From a virus: a DNA stretch of 50,640 bases. The stretch is from IMG/VR virus record IMGVR_UViG_3300020394_001687, positions 1 through 50,640 of that record; one strand, written 5' to 3'. The translations under genes were made by a program, and so were the position numbers. A model generated the notes under the pieces. It searched no databases. It saw nothing but the letters and a program-made list of their open reading frames with translations, and had not been told where the DNA came from. This document shows, one piece after another, positions 16,378 to 22,730 of the stretch. The stretch's first letter is position 1. Each line of letters starts with the position of its first letter.

Positions 16378-16802
16378 CTCGCTCTGCTGGGTATAGCATA
16401 AAAACCAACAACCATAAAACATAAATCCATAAACGAAGTCAACATTAGGCCGCCAGTCAATTGAACCTGCTGCCAGTCTGGCGCGCCAATTATCCATGAG
16501 AATATACCTCCCCCAGAAGGTTTATCTATAATTACATCATATGTAATGTTTGGGTTCATTGCGTAGTATATCATTAAAAAACACATTGTAAAAGTAATTG
16601 TTAGAAATAGTATTCTTCTTGTTGCCTTCACGAAAGGGTCTAGTGCGGTTTTTGATTGGTTATCTATTAAGGCTTTTAACATTTCCGAATCTCTTGCAGA
16701 AAGAATCATTTGATCCTGCCGTTTCTGCTCAAGCCAATAGTTTAATAAATTAGCTCCGACTTTGATTGCGGCCCCTATTATTGTATTTAGCACTGGTCCC
16801 AT
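16374..16802 (-). CDS. Holin-like membrane protein
   Basis: A 142-residue protein from ATG 16802 (MGPVLNTIIGAAIK). It has an amphipathic or hydrophobic N-terminal helix, a charged helix, then two strong transmembrane segments (ILFLTITFTMCFLMIYYAM and LMLTSFMDLCFMVVGFYAI). The layout resembles three-helix phage holins. It is the first gene of the minus-strand late block and is ATGA-coupled to the EF-hand lipoprotein. The lysis role is inferred; no endolysin gene is visible nearby. Confidence 0.55.
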   Translation of the reverse strand: MGPVLNTIIGAAIKVGANLLNYWLEQKRQDQMILSARDSEMLKALIDNQSKTALDPFVKATRRILFLTITFTMCFLMIYYAMNPNITYDVIIDKPSGGGIFSWIIGAPDWQQVQLTGGLMLTSFMDLCFMVVGFYAIPSRAR

Positions 16803-16834
16803 TTTTTTATTTACACAAATAAAATAGCTTTTCT

Positions 16835-16861
16835 TTAAATTACTTATATTATATATAAGTG
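16835..16861. promoter_or_regulatory. Divergent AT-rich palindrome between two transcription units
   Basis: ACTTATATTATATATAAGT is a near-perfect inverted repeat between the divergent holin-like (minus) and DUF2384-like (plus) genes. Read on the minus strand it gives TATATAATATAAGTA, close to the TATAATATAAATA late element. Read on the plus strand, TATATAAG ends at the GTG start. It probably contains promoters for both directions. Confidence 0.5.
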
Positions 16862-17071
16862 AAGTTAGATCCAAAAACATTAAAAGTCATGGAGACGCTT
16901 GCAGACAATATGGCATCATACGAATCCGTGACTTGGTTAGGAACGCCTAGAAAAGAGCTAGACAACAAGACGCCTTATGATATGATGAAAAAATCAAACG
17001 GCACAAGAGTCTACGCATTACTTCTTAAAGATATTAAGGCTATCAAAAGCAAAAAGAAAAAAAGGAGCTGA
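16859..17071 (+). CDS. DUF2384 (MbcA/ParS/Xre-toxin-binding)-like small protein
   Basis: A 70-residue protein with GTG start directly after the AT palindrome. The segment TWLGTPRKELDNKTPYDMM resembles the C-terminal WLxTPNxxLxGxxP motif of MbcA/ParS-type antitoxin domains, and the end is Lys-rich (KSKKKKRS). No adjacent RES-type toxin is present. It may be a solitary antitoxin-like or DNA-binding regulator. Confidence 0.55.
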   Translation: MKLDPKTLKVMETLADNMASYESVTWLGTPRKELDNKTPYDMMKKSNGTRVYALLLKDIKAIKSKKKKRS

Positions 17072-17085
17072 AAAACAGCTCCTTA
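17063..17085 (+). terminator. Hairpin at the end of the DUF2384-like gene
   Basis: A 9-bp perfect stem (AAGGAGCTG / CAGCTCCTT) with an AAAAA loop overlaps the stop codon. The T-run after it is poor (ATAACTTTATA), so it may act as a weak terminator or an mRNA-stabilising hairpin. Confidence 0.5.
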
Positions 17086-17111
17086 TAACTTTATATAATT
17101 ATTACTACTGA

Positions 17112-17294
17112 ATGAAAAACAAACCAAACCAAGAAGAAAGAATAGTTCTACAATGCGGTAGAGGGAGATGTTGCCCAGAAATCATAAAAAATAAAAATAA
17201 TTTTATTATTAAAGATGATTATAAAGGCGAAGTAAAACTAAACTTAGAACAAATAAAGCTTTTACAGAAAGCTATACTAGATCTCACGAATTAA
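17112..17294 (+). CDS. Small Cys-containing protein
   Basis: A 60-residue protein with a CGRGRCCPEI motif, which could hold a metal, and a C-terminal amphipathic helix (LEQIKLLQKAILDL). It converges on the GT29-like gene and overlaps its end by 18 nt. No function is recognised. Confidence 0.6.
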   Translation: MKNKPNQEERIVLQCGRGRCCPEIIKNKNNFIIKDDYKGEVKLNLEQIKLLQKAILDLTN

Positions 17295-18089
17295 TCCTTG
17301 ATTCAGCCAGTCTTTGTAGACCTTGGCTTCTTCGCCAAATTCGTGCAGTGAGCCATGCCAAGTAGAGAGCTTGTCGGGATCATAATAATGGCGCGTATTT
17401 TTTGAAAAGAAATCAAAGCCAATCGTATATACATTCATGTTAAGTACAAATTTAAAATAAGCGATTGTTGATATCCCCGTAGACGGGTAATCAACAGTAT
17501 TTTCCGCGATTTCTTTGCTTATATATTCTGGCACGAATGTTACATTATCTTTTGTATCATATAAATCATTAGAATATACATCTTTCCATATAGGCTGTTT
17601 ATCTAATTGATATCCTAATCTTTCACAAAAGGTCATCTTCATATATGGTACTGTAGAGAACATTGATGGATTAACTCCATTATAATAAAAACTCCAAGCC
17701 CTGAGCCGTTGAAATGCATCAGGAGGAAGTATAAAAATGGTCTTTTTGTTTTTCAGGGTTCTATTTTGACTCCAAGCGGGAATTTGAGAACCAATACCAG
17801 AGACCCAATGAGTTATTAAAGAGCCAGTATATTCATGAACATCCTTTACGTGCTTTAGGCCTCTAACTATCCAATCATTTATTCTACATATATTTGGAAA
17901 TGAATCAATAATTTCACCTTTTTTTTCATTTAATAAAGAAGATGAGTTGCCAACGATGATAATATCCCTTCCTTTTGGCCGATTATTATATATATCGCAC
18001 ATTTCTTTTCCTGCTTGTCTGAAAAAATCATGATTAGTGCCAAATTTTAATCTAGCTTCATTCTCTAATTTTATACTTAAGTCATCCAT
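17277..18089 (-). CDS. GT29 (sialyltransferase)-like glycosyltransferase
   Basis: A 270-residue protein. IIIVGNSSSLLNEKKGEIID...ICRIND near residues 43-70 matches the L-sialylmotif pattern (VGNSxxLxxxxxGxxIDxxxxVxRxN). VDYPSTGISTIAYFKFVL near 200 matches the S-motif PSTG region. NVYTIGFDFFSKNTRHYYD gives the late GFDFF-H motif. These are hallmarks of GT29-like bacterial and viral glycosyltransferases. It probably adds a sugar to a phage or host surface glycan. Donor and acceptor cannot be deduced. It is transcribed convergently with its left neighbour. Confidence 0.7.
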   Translation of the reverse strand: MDDLSIKLENEARLKFGTNHDFFRQAGKEMCDIYNNRPKGRDIIIVGNSSSLLNEKKGEIIDSFPNICRINDWIVRGLKHVKDVHEYTGSLITHWVSGIGSQIPAWSQNRTLKNKKTIFILPPDAFQRLRAWSFYYNGVNPSMFSTVPYMKMTFCERLGYQLDKQPIWKDVYSNDLYDTKDNVTFVPEYISKEIAENTVDYPSTGISTIAYFKFVLNMNVYTIGFDFFSKNTRHYYDPDKLSTWHGSLHEFGEEAKVYKDWLNQGLIREI

Positions 18090-18254
18090 TCTTTAATATT
18101 AGCATAAATAACAAACAAATTCAAGAACAAAAACTAAGTGGGAAGAAAATAAACTATGTTGTGGCGCAATTGTGACATTATGTCCCGAGCATATCTGGAA
18201 AACCCTTATTTTAACCGCAAAAAACTTGGCATGACTAATGCAATAATATATATT

Positions 18255-18638
18255 ATGAAATATTCACTAATTAATAATGGCTTCGGAAGTTCTTGGCTGT
18301 CCGATTTTTTTGATGTTAACGCAAATCAGTTTAATGTAGATAGAAATAATAGCTTTTCTGCTCGTTCTAATATAGAAGAGACTGATAATGGCTATACTAT
18401 TACTCTAGAAGTTCCAGGAATGACCAAAAAAGACATCAATATTACTATAGAAAATAAGGTAATAAAAATAAATGGATCAAAAAAGATTAATGATACAATG
18501 AATTCAGTAATTAAAAAAGAATTTGCGGCAAATATTAATGTTGACCCGAAAGCTTCTTCCGCAAAGGTAGAAAATGGAATTCTTACTGTTAACCTAATAA
18601 AGTCTAAGGATACAAGCAATACGATTAAGATCGAATAG
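18255..18638 (+). CDS. Small heat-shock protein (Hsp20/alpha-crystallin)
   Basis: A 127-residue protein from ATG 18255; the in-frame extension upstream is unlikely because it crosses an AATATATATT promoter-like site. Residues ~30-125 are an alpha-crystallin domain with YTITLEVPGMTKKDINITIE, IKINGSKK and VENGILTVNLIKS (GxLT signature). It is an ATP-independent holdase that prevents aggregation. Hsp20 homologues occur in T4-like cyanophages, where assembly assistance has been proposed. Identification is secure. Confidence 0.9.
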   Translation: MKYSLINNGFGSSWLSDFFDVNANQFNVDRNNSFSARSNIEETDNGYTITLEVPGMTKKDINITIENKVIKINGSKKINDTMNSVIKKEFAANINVDPKASSAKVENGILTVNLIKSKDTSNTIKIE

Positions 18639-18700
18639 GCTTCCGATTTTTTTTGGTTAAAGGTATTATAAATAATTCAAAACTCAGTTTATATTGAGAA

Positions 18701-18764
18701 AAACCACCCCCCGCTTTTTTTCGCGAGAATAAAATTCGATTTTTTGAGAAAATGGGGGGGGTTT
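18701..18764. terminator. Bidirectional terminator between converging genes
   Basis: AAACCACCCCCC and GGGGGGGGTTT pair across a long loop that itself contains T-runs (CTTTTTTTCGCGAG, GATTTTTTGAG). It lies between the convergent Hsp20 gene and the gene ending at 18768. The unusually long homopolymeric G/C tracts stand out in this AT-rich region. Confidence 0.6.
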
Positions 18765-18767
18765 GTT

Positions 18768-19049
18768 TTATGCTACCTCGAACCACTCGCTGGGATCTAT
18801 GGCAGAATCCCCGAGCATGGCCACAAAATTCTTTTGGTGGAAGTTTAGACCCGTAATTCCGTTGACCCGCTCGCGAGTCGTTGGCGTGTTCCAACCTGCG
18901 AGCGTTGCGAAAATTTTTCCGTTGTCGTCTCGTCGGACAATTTTGTTGCCGTGAAGCCAAACGTTTTGCCCATCTGTAAAAGTGTTACCTATGGACTTTT
19001 TTTGTTGAGACATGAAAGCGTCTCGAATTTCTTTTGTGATCTTTCTCAT
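18768..19049 (-). CDS. Conserved phage-type hypothetical protein
   Basis: A 93-residue protein. The central block (FTDGQNVWLHGNKIVRR, then ATLAGWNTPTTRERVNG) is a pattern I have seen in many unrelated phage hypothetical proteins (TDG-LHGNKI-GW-T-TTRERLNG), without assigned role. It starts 3 nt after the preceding stop and is driven by the leaderless promoter at 19221-19255. Confidence 0.75.
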   Translation of the reverse strand: MRKITKEIRDAFMSQQKKSIGNTFTDGQNVWLHGNKIVRRDDNGKIFATLAGWNTPTTRERVNGITGLNFHQKNFVAMLGDSAIDPSEWFEVA

Positions 19050-19052
19050 GGT

Positions 19053-19220
19053 TTAGTTGCTTACGATTGGCAAGCGGTTTCCCTTCTTGCGTTCTTCGCT
19101 TTGGATGTCGTGAGCGATACGAAGAGCCATTGCCTTCGTCCTTGCGTTATCAATTACCTTGCCGAATAGCGTAATGTTGAGCCACTCGGAAAAGTTTTTG
19201 TTTACTTCAATCTTAATCAT
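19053..19220 (-). CDS. Small paralogous protein, family A copy 1
   Basis: A 55-residue protein (MIKIEVNKNFSEWLN...) encoded directly behind a textbook leaderless promoter. It is a paralogue of the protein at 20597-20779: both read MIKIxxxxNFxxWLNxxxFGxxID, an Ala-rich helix, then an ER-rich helix. Function unknown; the charged, compact form suggests a host-protein-binding early product, which is inference. Confidence 0.7.
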   Translation of the reverse strand: MIKIEVNKNFSEWLNITLFGKVIDNARTKAMALRIAHDIQSEERKKGNRLPIVSN

Positions 19221-19255
19221 ATATGTAATCTAGTTTAGTTTTACTGAAAAGTCAA
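19221..19255 (-). promoter_or_regulatory. Leaderless promoter TTGACT-N17-TAGATT-N6-ATG
   Basis: On the minus strand TTGACT, 17 nt, TAGATT, then ACATAT and ATG 19220. With a start site 6-7 nt after the -10, transcription begins at or next to the start codon. There is no room for a ribosome site. Confidence 0.85.
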
Positions 19256-19282
19256 GCTTTTTGTCAGTTTTTTTTGGTTAAG

Positions 19283-19468
19283 TTAAGAAAAAAATGGATG
19301 AAGTTTGACATCCTCGAAACGAATACCGACTTCTCGGTTCGTGTTGTAGATGCGAACTTTGGCAATCTTGCCAAGTTCAGGATGGTTGAAAGTTCCCTTG
19401 AACTGAAGAACTTTGTTGTCGCGAGAGATCAGAACATCTCCTTTTTTGAATGTAGTAGTCTTAATCAT
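19283..19468 (-). CDS. Small SH3-like protein ending LHPFFS, family B copy 1
   Basis: A 61-residue basic beta-rich protein (start ATG 19468, MIKTTTFKKGDVL). The FKKGDVL opening and the ending LHPFFS match the protein at 23806-23988 (FKINDVV ... VHPFFA), so the two are likely paralogues with a KOW/SH3-like barrel. TTGCAA-N17-TACCTT lies upstream with 8 nt to ATG. Function unknown. Confidence 0.65.
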   Translation of the reverse strand: MIKTTTFKKGDVLISRDNKVLQFKGTFNHPELGKIAKVRIYNTNREVGIRFEDVKLHPFFS

Positions 19469-19563
19469 ATACCTACAAGGTAGCATAGTTTTCCCTTAAT
19501 TGCAAGAAAAAAATGATAAAGTTATTCACAAAATGCGATTTTTTTAGAGCTAAAATTGGCATG

Positions 19564-19580
19564 AAATCGGCGCGCGATTT
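19564..19580. repeat. GC palindrome repeat 1
   Basis: AAATCGGCGCGCGATTT, preceded by TTGGCATG. It lies between two divergent genes, so it cannot be a terminator for either. It is followed by GCAGGATTGTGCAA, an extension shared with the copy at 23382 (GCAGAATTGTGCAA). Confidence 0.8.
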
Positions 19581-19620
19581 TTATAGCAGGATTGTGCAAG
19601 AAAATAGTTAAAAGTTTTTC

Positions 19621-19655
19621 TTGACTTTTCGCTCTTTTTTGTTTATGTTATAGAC
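19621..19655 (+). promoter_or_regulatory. Leaderless promoter TTGACT-N17-TATGTT-N6-ATG
   Basis: TTGACT at 19621-19626, TATGTT at 19644-19649, ATAGAC, then ATG 19656. Same 35-nt geometry as the other early promoters. Confidence 0.8.
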
Positions 19656-19721
19656 ATGAAATTAACTGAAAGAGAAAAAATCCTCCTCGCAATAGTCCTT
19701 CCCAAAAAGGAAAAAAAGTAA
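19656..19721 (+). CDS. Tiny 21-residue peptide gene
   Basis: The frame from ATG 19656 encodes MKLTEREKILLAIVLPKKEK K, a 21-residue peptide with a short hydrophobic core between charged ends. Its main support is the perfectly spaced leaderless promoter directly upstream. It may alternatively be a leader for the following genes. Confidence 0.45.
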   Translation: MKLTEREKILLAIVLPKKEKK

Positions 19722-19723
19722 AA

Positions 19724-19758
19724 AAAAAGTTTGCAATTCTGCCAAAACTAGTTTACCT
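19724..19758 (+). promoter_or_regulatory. Promoter TTGCAA-N17-TACCTT with A-rich leader
   Basis: TTGCAA, 17 nt, TACCTT, then about 40 nt of leader to ATG 19799. The leader contains CAAGATAACCTAA followed by eight A and TTATG. Similar leaders precede the DUF932 gene (29501) and rIIA (43114). Confidence 0.6.
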
Positions 19759-19798
19759 TATATACATACAACCAAGATAACCTAACTCAAAAAAAATT

Positions 19799-19987
19799 AT
19801 GACTAAGTCCGAAATGCTCAAAGAGATCTCCATCCTTCACGAAACGCTGAAAGATTGCGTTCTCACCACCGCTGACCGCGTTGCGATCCGCAACGAGATC
19901 GGTGACCTGCAGGACAGGGTTGCCCTCCTCGACTTCCAAGACGGAGGCGAGGACTTCGACTTCGGTCATCACTCCGAATGGGAGTAA
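19799..19987 (+). CDS. Small helical protein
   Basis: A 62-residue protein: a helical N-terminal two thirds (MTKSEMLKEISILHETLKD, RVAIRNEIGDLQDRV) and an acidic C-terminus (GGEDFDFGHH). It lacks a Shine-Dalgarno site and uses the A-rich leader shared with two other genes. No family recognised. Confidence 0.6.
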   Translation: MTKSEMLKEISILHETLKDCVLTTADRVAIRNEIGDLQDRVALLDFQDGGEDFDFGHHSEWE

Positions 19988-19994
19988 AGCCTTT

Positions 19995-20168
19995 ATGATA
20001 CAAGAAAAAATCAATCAACTCGTTGCAGTTCTGCAATCCTTAACCACGCAAAGGGCGAATGCTATTCGCTTGGGCAACTTGTCCGAAGCTCAGCAAATCG
20101 CTTCGGTTGCCGTAGATGTTGACGCAAAAATTCACGAGCTTCAGCAATCAATCAGTCTAACAAAATAA
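19995..20168 (+). CDS. Small helical protein
   Basis: A 57-residue protein from ATG 19995, 7 nt after the previous stop. It is a two-helix hairpin (IQEKINQLVAVLQSL, then LSEAQQIASVAVDVDAKIHEL), similar in style to its upstream neighbour. No function recognised. Confidence 0.6.
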   Translation: MIQEKINQLVAVLQSLTTQRANAIRLGNLSEAQQIASVAVDVDAKIHELQQSISLTK

Positions 20169-20245
20169 TGAGTTACGACATTCTCCTATTCTTGCCTTGG
20201 GTTGTAGTATTCTACTGCATGCACAAGAGCATCTTTTCAGACTAA
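20168..20245 (+). CDS. 25-residue membrane peptide
   Basis: Its ATG overlaps the stop of the previous gene (TAATG). The product MSYDILLFLPWVVVFYCMHK... is one transmembrane helix with a short polar end. Tight coupling supports it being translated. Possible early host-membrane effector; function unknown. Confidence 0.5.
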   Translation: MSYDILLFLPWVVVFYCMHKSIFSD

Positions 20246-20279
20246 ACGCATAAAGCGTTAATGTTCAATGGGTTAGTTT

Positions 20280-20313
20280 AAATCGGCCCGCGATTTTCGT
20301 GCCAATCGCCTAA
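20280..20313. repeat. GC palindrome repeat 2
   Basis: AAATCGGCCCGCGATTTT followed by CGTGCCAATCGCC. The flank is the reverse complement of the TTGGCACG found before other copies, so this copy is in inverted orientation. It lies between convergent genes. Confidence 0.8.
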
Positions 20314-20412
20314 GTTACTGATTTACAGTGATTTACCCTCGGTTGCAGAATAGATCATCAAACATGATCCAAAACACTGCAACCCAAGGGAGAAATAATA
20401 ATATGTCCCAAG

Positions 20413-20592
20413 TCATGCGTCTAGTTCAAAAATTCCTTGTTGTATCTCTGTCAGTCGAGATGAGTTTGCAAGTACGCAGTCAATAGAAAGAATTCTGTCG
20501 TTCTTCTTTGGCTGATAATACTCTGAATCCTTACGGAGAATAATCGTTCTGTTGTCAATGGATGTAATCACGAAAGGATTATCTGCTTGCAT
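20413..20592 (-). CDS. Small beta-rich hypothetical protein
   Basis: A 59-residue protein. I prefer ATG 20592, 4 nt after the upstream stop with GAAGAA before it, over a TTG start 36 nt upstream. Sequence: MQADNPFVITSIDNRTIIL ... FELDA, compact and charged. Cotranscribed with family A copy 2. Confidence 0.55.
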   Translation of the reverse strand: MQADNPFVITSIDNRTIILRKDSEYYQPKKNDRILSIDCVLANSSRLTEIQQGIFELDA

Positions 20593-20596
20593 TTCT

Positions 20597-20779
20597 TCAA
20601 GCGTCTTCAATGCGAACAAGTTCTCCAAGGTTTACAATATGGCTTTGTCTCTCTTTGCGGGCGACCTCCTTAGCGATCTCTAACGCTTGAGCGTTGCAAG
20701 TAACTTGGTCAATGATGCGACCAAATACGCTGACATTGAGCCAATTCTTAAAGTTAGGATGTATGGTAATCTTAATCAT
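20597..20779 (-). CDS. Small paralogous protein, family A copy 2
   Basis: A 60-residue protein (MIKITIHPNFKNWLNVSVFG) paralogous to 19053-19220. It has a leaderless promoter TTGTGC-N17-TAGTAT-N6-ATG at 20780-20814, embedded in the end of the upstream membrane-peptide gene. Function unknown. Confidence 0.7.
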   Translation of the reverse strand: MIKITIHPNFKNWLNVSVFGRIIDQVTCNAQALEIAKEVARKERQSHIVNLGELVRIEDA

Positions 20780-20814
20780 GTTATGATACTATCAGTTCTG
20801 CGACAAATGCACAA
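20780..20814 (-). promoter_or_regulatory. Leaderless promoter inside the preceding gene
   Basis: TTGTGC, 17 nt, TAGTAT, CATAAC, ATG 20779 on the minus strand. It overlaps the last codons of the upstream small membrane protein gene, so it allows internal re-initiation within the unit. Confidence 0.7.
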
Positions 20815-20897
20815 GCAAAAAGTAAGCAAGATCCGAAAATTCCTACGCATAGGAATGGCATGAATATCTCGATGAAGTTAGCAATATGTTTTTTCAT
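20781..20897 (-). CDS. 38-residue membrane protein
   Basis: MKKHIANFIEIFMPFL then a long hydrophobic stretch (CVGIFGSCLLFACAFVAELIV) gives one transmembrane helix. It starts 3 nt after the upstream stop. Its C-terminal codons double as the promoter of the next gene. Function unknown. Confidence 0.5.
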   Translation of the reverse strand: MKKHIANFIEIFMPFLCVGIFGSCLLFACAFVAELIVS

Positions 20898-20900
20898 AAC

Positions 20901-21050
20901 TTAAGCAGGAAAAAGCCCATAACGACGAGATCCGTCATTCACGGAAAGCCTACGCTTGAGAAGCCTTTCTGCTTCCTTCTTACGCATGGCGATAGATTCA
21001 ACTTGCCAAACGGCTCCCGCTTGGTTGAGAATTGATTTCAGTACGAACAT
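20901..21050 (-). CDS. Small basic protein
   Basis: A 49-residue protein from ATG 21050 with an AAAGGAAA ribosome site. It has a hydrophobic N-terminal helix then a Lys/Arg-rich helix (AMRKKEAERLLKRRL) and ends RRYGLFPA. Cotranscribed with 21072-21359. Unknown role. Confidence 0.6.
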   Translation of the reverse strand: MFVLKSILNQAGAVWQVESIAMRKKEAERLLKRRLSVNDGSRRYGLFPA

Positions 21051-21071
21051 AATTTTCCTTTTGTTAGTGGT

Positions 21072-21359
21072 TTAGGACTCGAAAATCTCACGAAGAGAAC
21101 TGCTGACATTACCCATATCAACAAGGTTTTCGTCATTGTCGAAGTCTTCGTCTTCTTCACGCTCGACTGCGTCAAGAGAAACGAACTCCTCTTTTACATC
21201 GTCATCAGATGCGTGTTGGATTCCATGCTCAAGGACTAAGTCCTCGGCAAGTTTTTCTGCCTTGAGTTCTTCAAGGAGATTGGTAAACTTTTTGTTTACC
21301 TTGTTGTCGCTTTGGGCGACTGCGTTAGCGATGAGGGCGATTCTATCTGACTGATTCAT
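21072..21359 (-). CDS. Acidic hypothetical protein
   Basis: A 95-residue protein with helical N-terminus (DRIALIANAVAQSDNKVNKKF) and a strongly acidic second half (EREEDEDFDNDENL). TTGCAA-N17-TACATT lies upstream with 11 nt to ATG, giving a leader of only a few bases. No family recognised. Confidence 0.65.
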   Translation of the reverse strand: MNQSDRIALIANAVAQSDNKVNKKFTNLLEELKAEKLAEDLVLEHGIQHASDDDVKEEFVSLDAVEREEDEDFDNDENLVDMGNVSSSLREIFES

Positions 21360-21408
21360 AATATAGGTATAATGTAAACGATTTTTTGTGAAATTGCAAG
21401 CCTAAAAT

Positions 21409-21525
21409 TCAACTATCTTTTTGCACAATACTCTTGTGCTTGGCATGACGAGGAAGAATCTTGTTCTTCCGCTTGTGTGGTTGACTTTTGGGCATAATGA
21501 TTGTCTTTCTTACCTTAACTTTCAT
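21409..21525 (-). CDS. Tiny very basic protein, family C copy 1
   Basis: A 38-residue protein from ATG 21525 (MKVKVRKTIIMPKSQPHK...), with 15 Lys/Arg. It is paralogous to 29785-29910 (MKVREIKIRKTILFTKSRPHK). TACATT lies exactly 6 nt before ATG, though no clear -35. A nucleic-acid-binding or ribosome-like tail role is possible but unproven. Confidence 0.6.
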   Translation of the reverse strand: MKVKVRKTIIMPKSQPHKRKNKILPRHAKHKSIVQKDS

Positions 21526-21607
21526 ATGTATAATGTAGCATAAGAAGCCGAAAAAAGCGAGAAAAAAAACACTCATAAAGTCACTTTGTAATTCATCTAA
21601 TACAACC

Positions 21608-21629
21608 AAAAGCTTTACTAATAGCTTTT
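21608..21629. terminator. Hairpin AAAAGCT/AGCTTTT
   Basis: A 7-bp inverted repeat with 8-nt loop, A-rich on one side and T-rich on the other, in the gap between transcription units. It may be a weak bidirectional terminator. Confidence 0.4.
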
Positions 21630-21660
21630 CGTAAACTACTAACTATCAAGAGTTTAGCTT

Positions 21661-21694
21661 GAATCGGCCCGCGATTTTCGTGCCAATCGCGTAA
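21661..21694. repeat. GC palindrome repeat 3
   Basis: GAATCGGCCCGCGATTTT followed by CGTGCCAATCGCGTAAG. Apart from one base in the flank it repeats the copy at 20280 over about 34 nt, indicating recent duplication or strong conservation. Confidence 0.8.
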
Positions 21695-21705
21695 GGCTTT
21701 GATTG

Positions 21706-21954
21706 TTATAATTTTAGGTCTTGGATGAAGGCATCAAGCTCGGCAATGTCAAGCCCTGAATCATTCCAAGCCACCCTGTCGGGGGTTTGGTATCCGATAG
21801 AGCTATCGCCCGAAACTTCGCGGAGTTGCTCCACAAAATCGTTGTAACTTTCGCATTCCTTTGCGAACTCGTAGAGTCCTTGGTCGCCGCCAATCCAAAG
21901 TGCGACATTCCAAGTGGCGTGATTGCTCCATCCGTTGTATGTAGTGTTTTGCAT
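21706..21954 (-). CDS. YNGWxNxATW-type conserved phage protein
   Basis: An 82-residue protein starting MQNTTYNGWSNHATWNVALW. The YNGWTNxATWxVxLWI opening is common to a widespread phage and plasmid family of unknown function. A leaderless promoter (TTGACA-N17-AAGAAT-N6) lies at 21955-21989. Confidence 0.75.
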   Translation of the reverse strand: MQNTTYNGWSNHATWNVALWIGGDQGLYEFAKECESYNDFVEQLREVSGDSSIGYQTPDRVAWNDSGLDIAELDAFIQDLKL

Positions 21955-21985
21955 AATTGTATTCTTTCAGATTTAAGGGTTTTTG

Positions 21986-22624
21986 TCAAGCAACTAATTC
22001 AAAATAATCTTTGAATCCAATATAGGCTTGGAGATTCTTTGCTCTGCCTAATGGGCGAAGTCCGATAACTCCCGAACGAGAACGATTGGCACTTGAAACC
22101 TCTTGCTCGAATTGCTTGCGATCATATGTGCCATCCTTGGATGATCCATTGGCAACGGGATCAAGACTATCAACTAGCTTTTTGGTTAGATTGCCGAAAT
22201 ACTCATTGCTTGGCTTAATAACCTTGATAGAGAAATGCTCTAAAATCTTCTTGCCGTTTTCTTTTGAATATACTGCCGTAACTTGAACGATGCCCGTTTT
22301 AGTCCAAGCGTCATGTTGCATTCTTGCAGTACCTAAACCGATAGAACCGCCTTTGGCAACTGCCTTGATTGACCAAGGAAGTTTGTACTCTTCGGGAATG
22401 ATTGGGTTACGAGCGACAACCTCTTGAGGTACATCGAAAGGTTGACCATGTTTTTGCGAACCTCCTAGTTTGTGATCTCTGTAAGGAGATCCATCCACTT
22501 CGGTAAAGCCAAACGCTAGAATAACAAAATCCTCGAAGCTGTAGCCATGATGACTTTTGCCATTTGTGCCGTGATCGTTAAGTGAATCTTGAATAAGTTT
22601 TTTATCAATCTGTTCTGTAAGCAT
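21986..22624 (-). CDS. Unassigned protein; possible PD-(D/E)XK-like nuclease
   Basis: A 212-residue protein, one of the larger early products. Residues ~25-100 contain SFEDFVILAFGF, then GQPFDVPQEV and LPWSIKAVAKGGSIGLGTARMQ. The order acid (FDV) ... SIKA ... Q recalls restriction-endonuclease-fold active sites (D-(D/E/S)XK-Q), but Ser replaces the usual acid. This is a weak hypothesis. It ends near a Gly/Arg-rich region. It is expressed from a perfect leaderless promoter. Confidence 0.6.
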   Translation of the reverse strand: MLTEQIDKKLIQDSLNDHGTNGKSHHGYSFEDFVILAFGFTEVDGSPYRDHKLGGSQKHGQPFDVPQEVVARNPIIPEEYKLPWSIKAVAKGGSIGLGTARMQHDAWTKTGIVQVTAVYSKENGKKILEHFSIKVIKPSNEYFGNLTKKLVDSLDPVANGSSKDGTYDRKQFEQEVSSANRSRSGVIGLRPLGRAKNLQAYIGFKDYFELVA

Positions 22625-22659
22625 ATCTGTATCCTAGTTAAATTTTCTTCTTTTGTCAA
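22625..22659 (-). promoter_or_regulatory. Leaderless promoter TTGACA-N17-TAGGAT-N6-ATG
   Basis: On the minus strand TTGACA (22654-22659), 17 nt, TAGGAT (22631-22636), ACAGAT, ATG 22624. Consensus -35 and exact common geometry. Confidence 0.85.
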
Positions 22660-22725
22660 CTACCAATTTGCAAATTCTTTACAAACTAGCATGATCAGAG
22701 TTCCAATAATAAATGCCCCTACCAT
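22660..22725 (-). CDS. 21-residue membrane peptide
   Basis: MVGAFIIGTLIMLVCKEFANW, one hydrophobic helix with a GAGGGC ribosome-like site upstream, beginning 6 nt after the previous stop. Supported only by coupling and hydrophobicity, so uncertain. Confidence 0.35.
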   Translation of the reverse strand: MVGAFIIGTLIMLVCKEFANW

Positions 22726-22730
22726 TGCCC

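Noticed and set aside
16378-16497. N-terminal extension of the EF-hand protein
   Set aside because: It lies inside the overlapping holin-like gene in another frame and would bury the lipoprotein signal.
18156-18254. N-terminal extension of the Hsp20 gene
   Set aside because: The extra 33 residues do not belong to the family and span a promoter-like AATATATATT just before ATG 18255.
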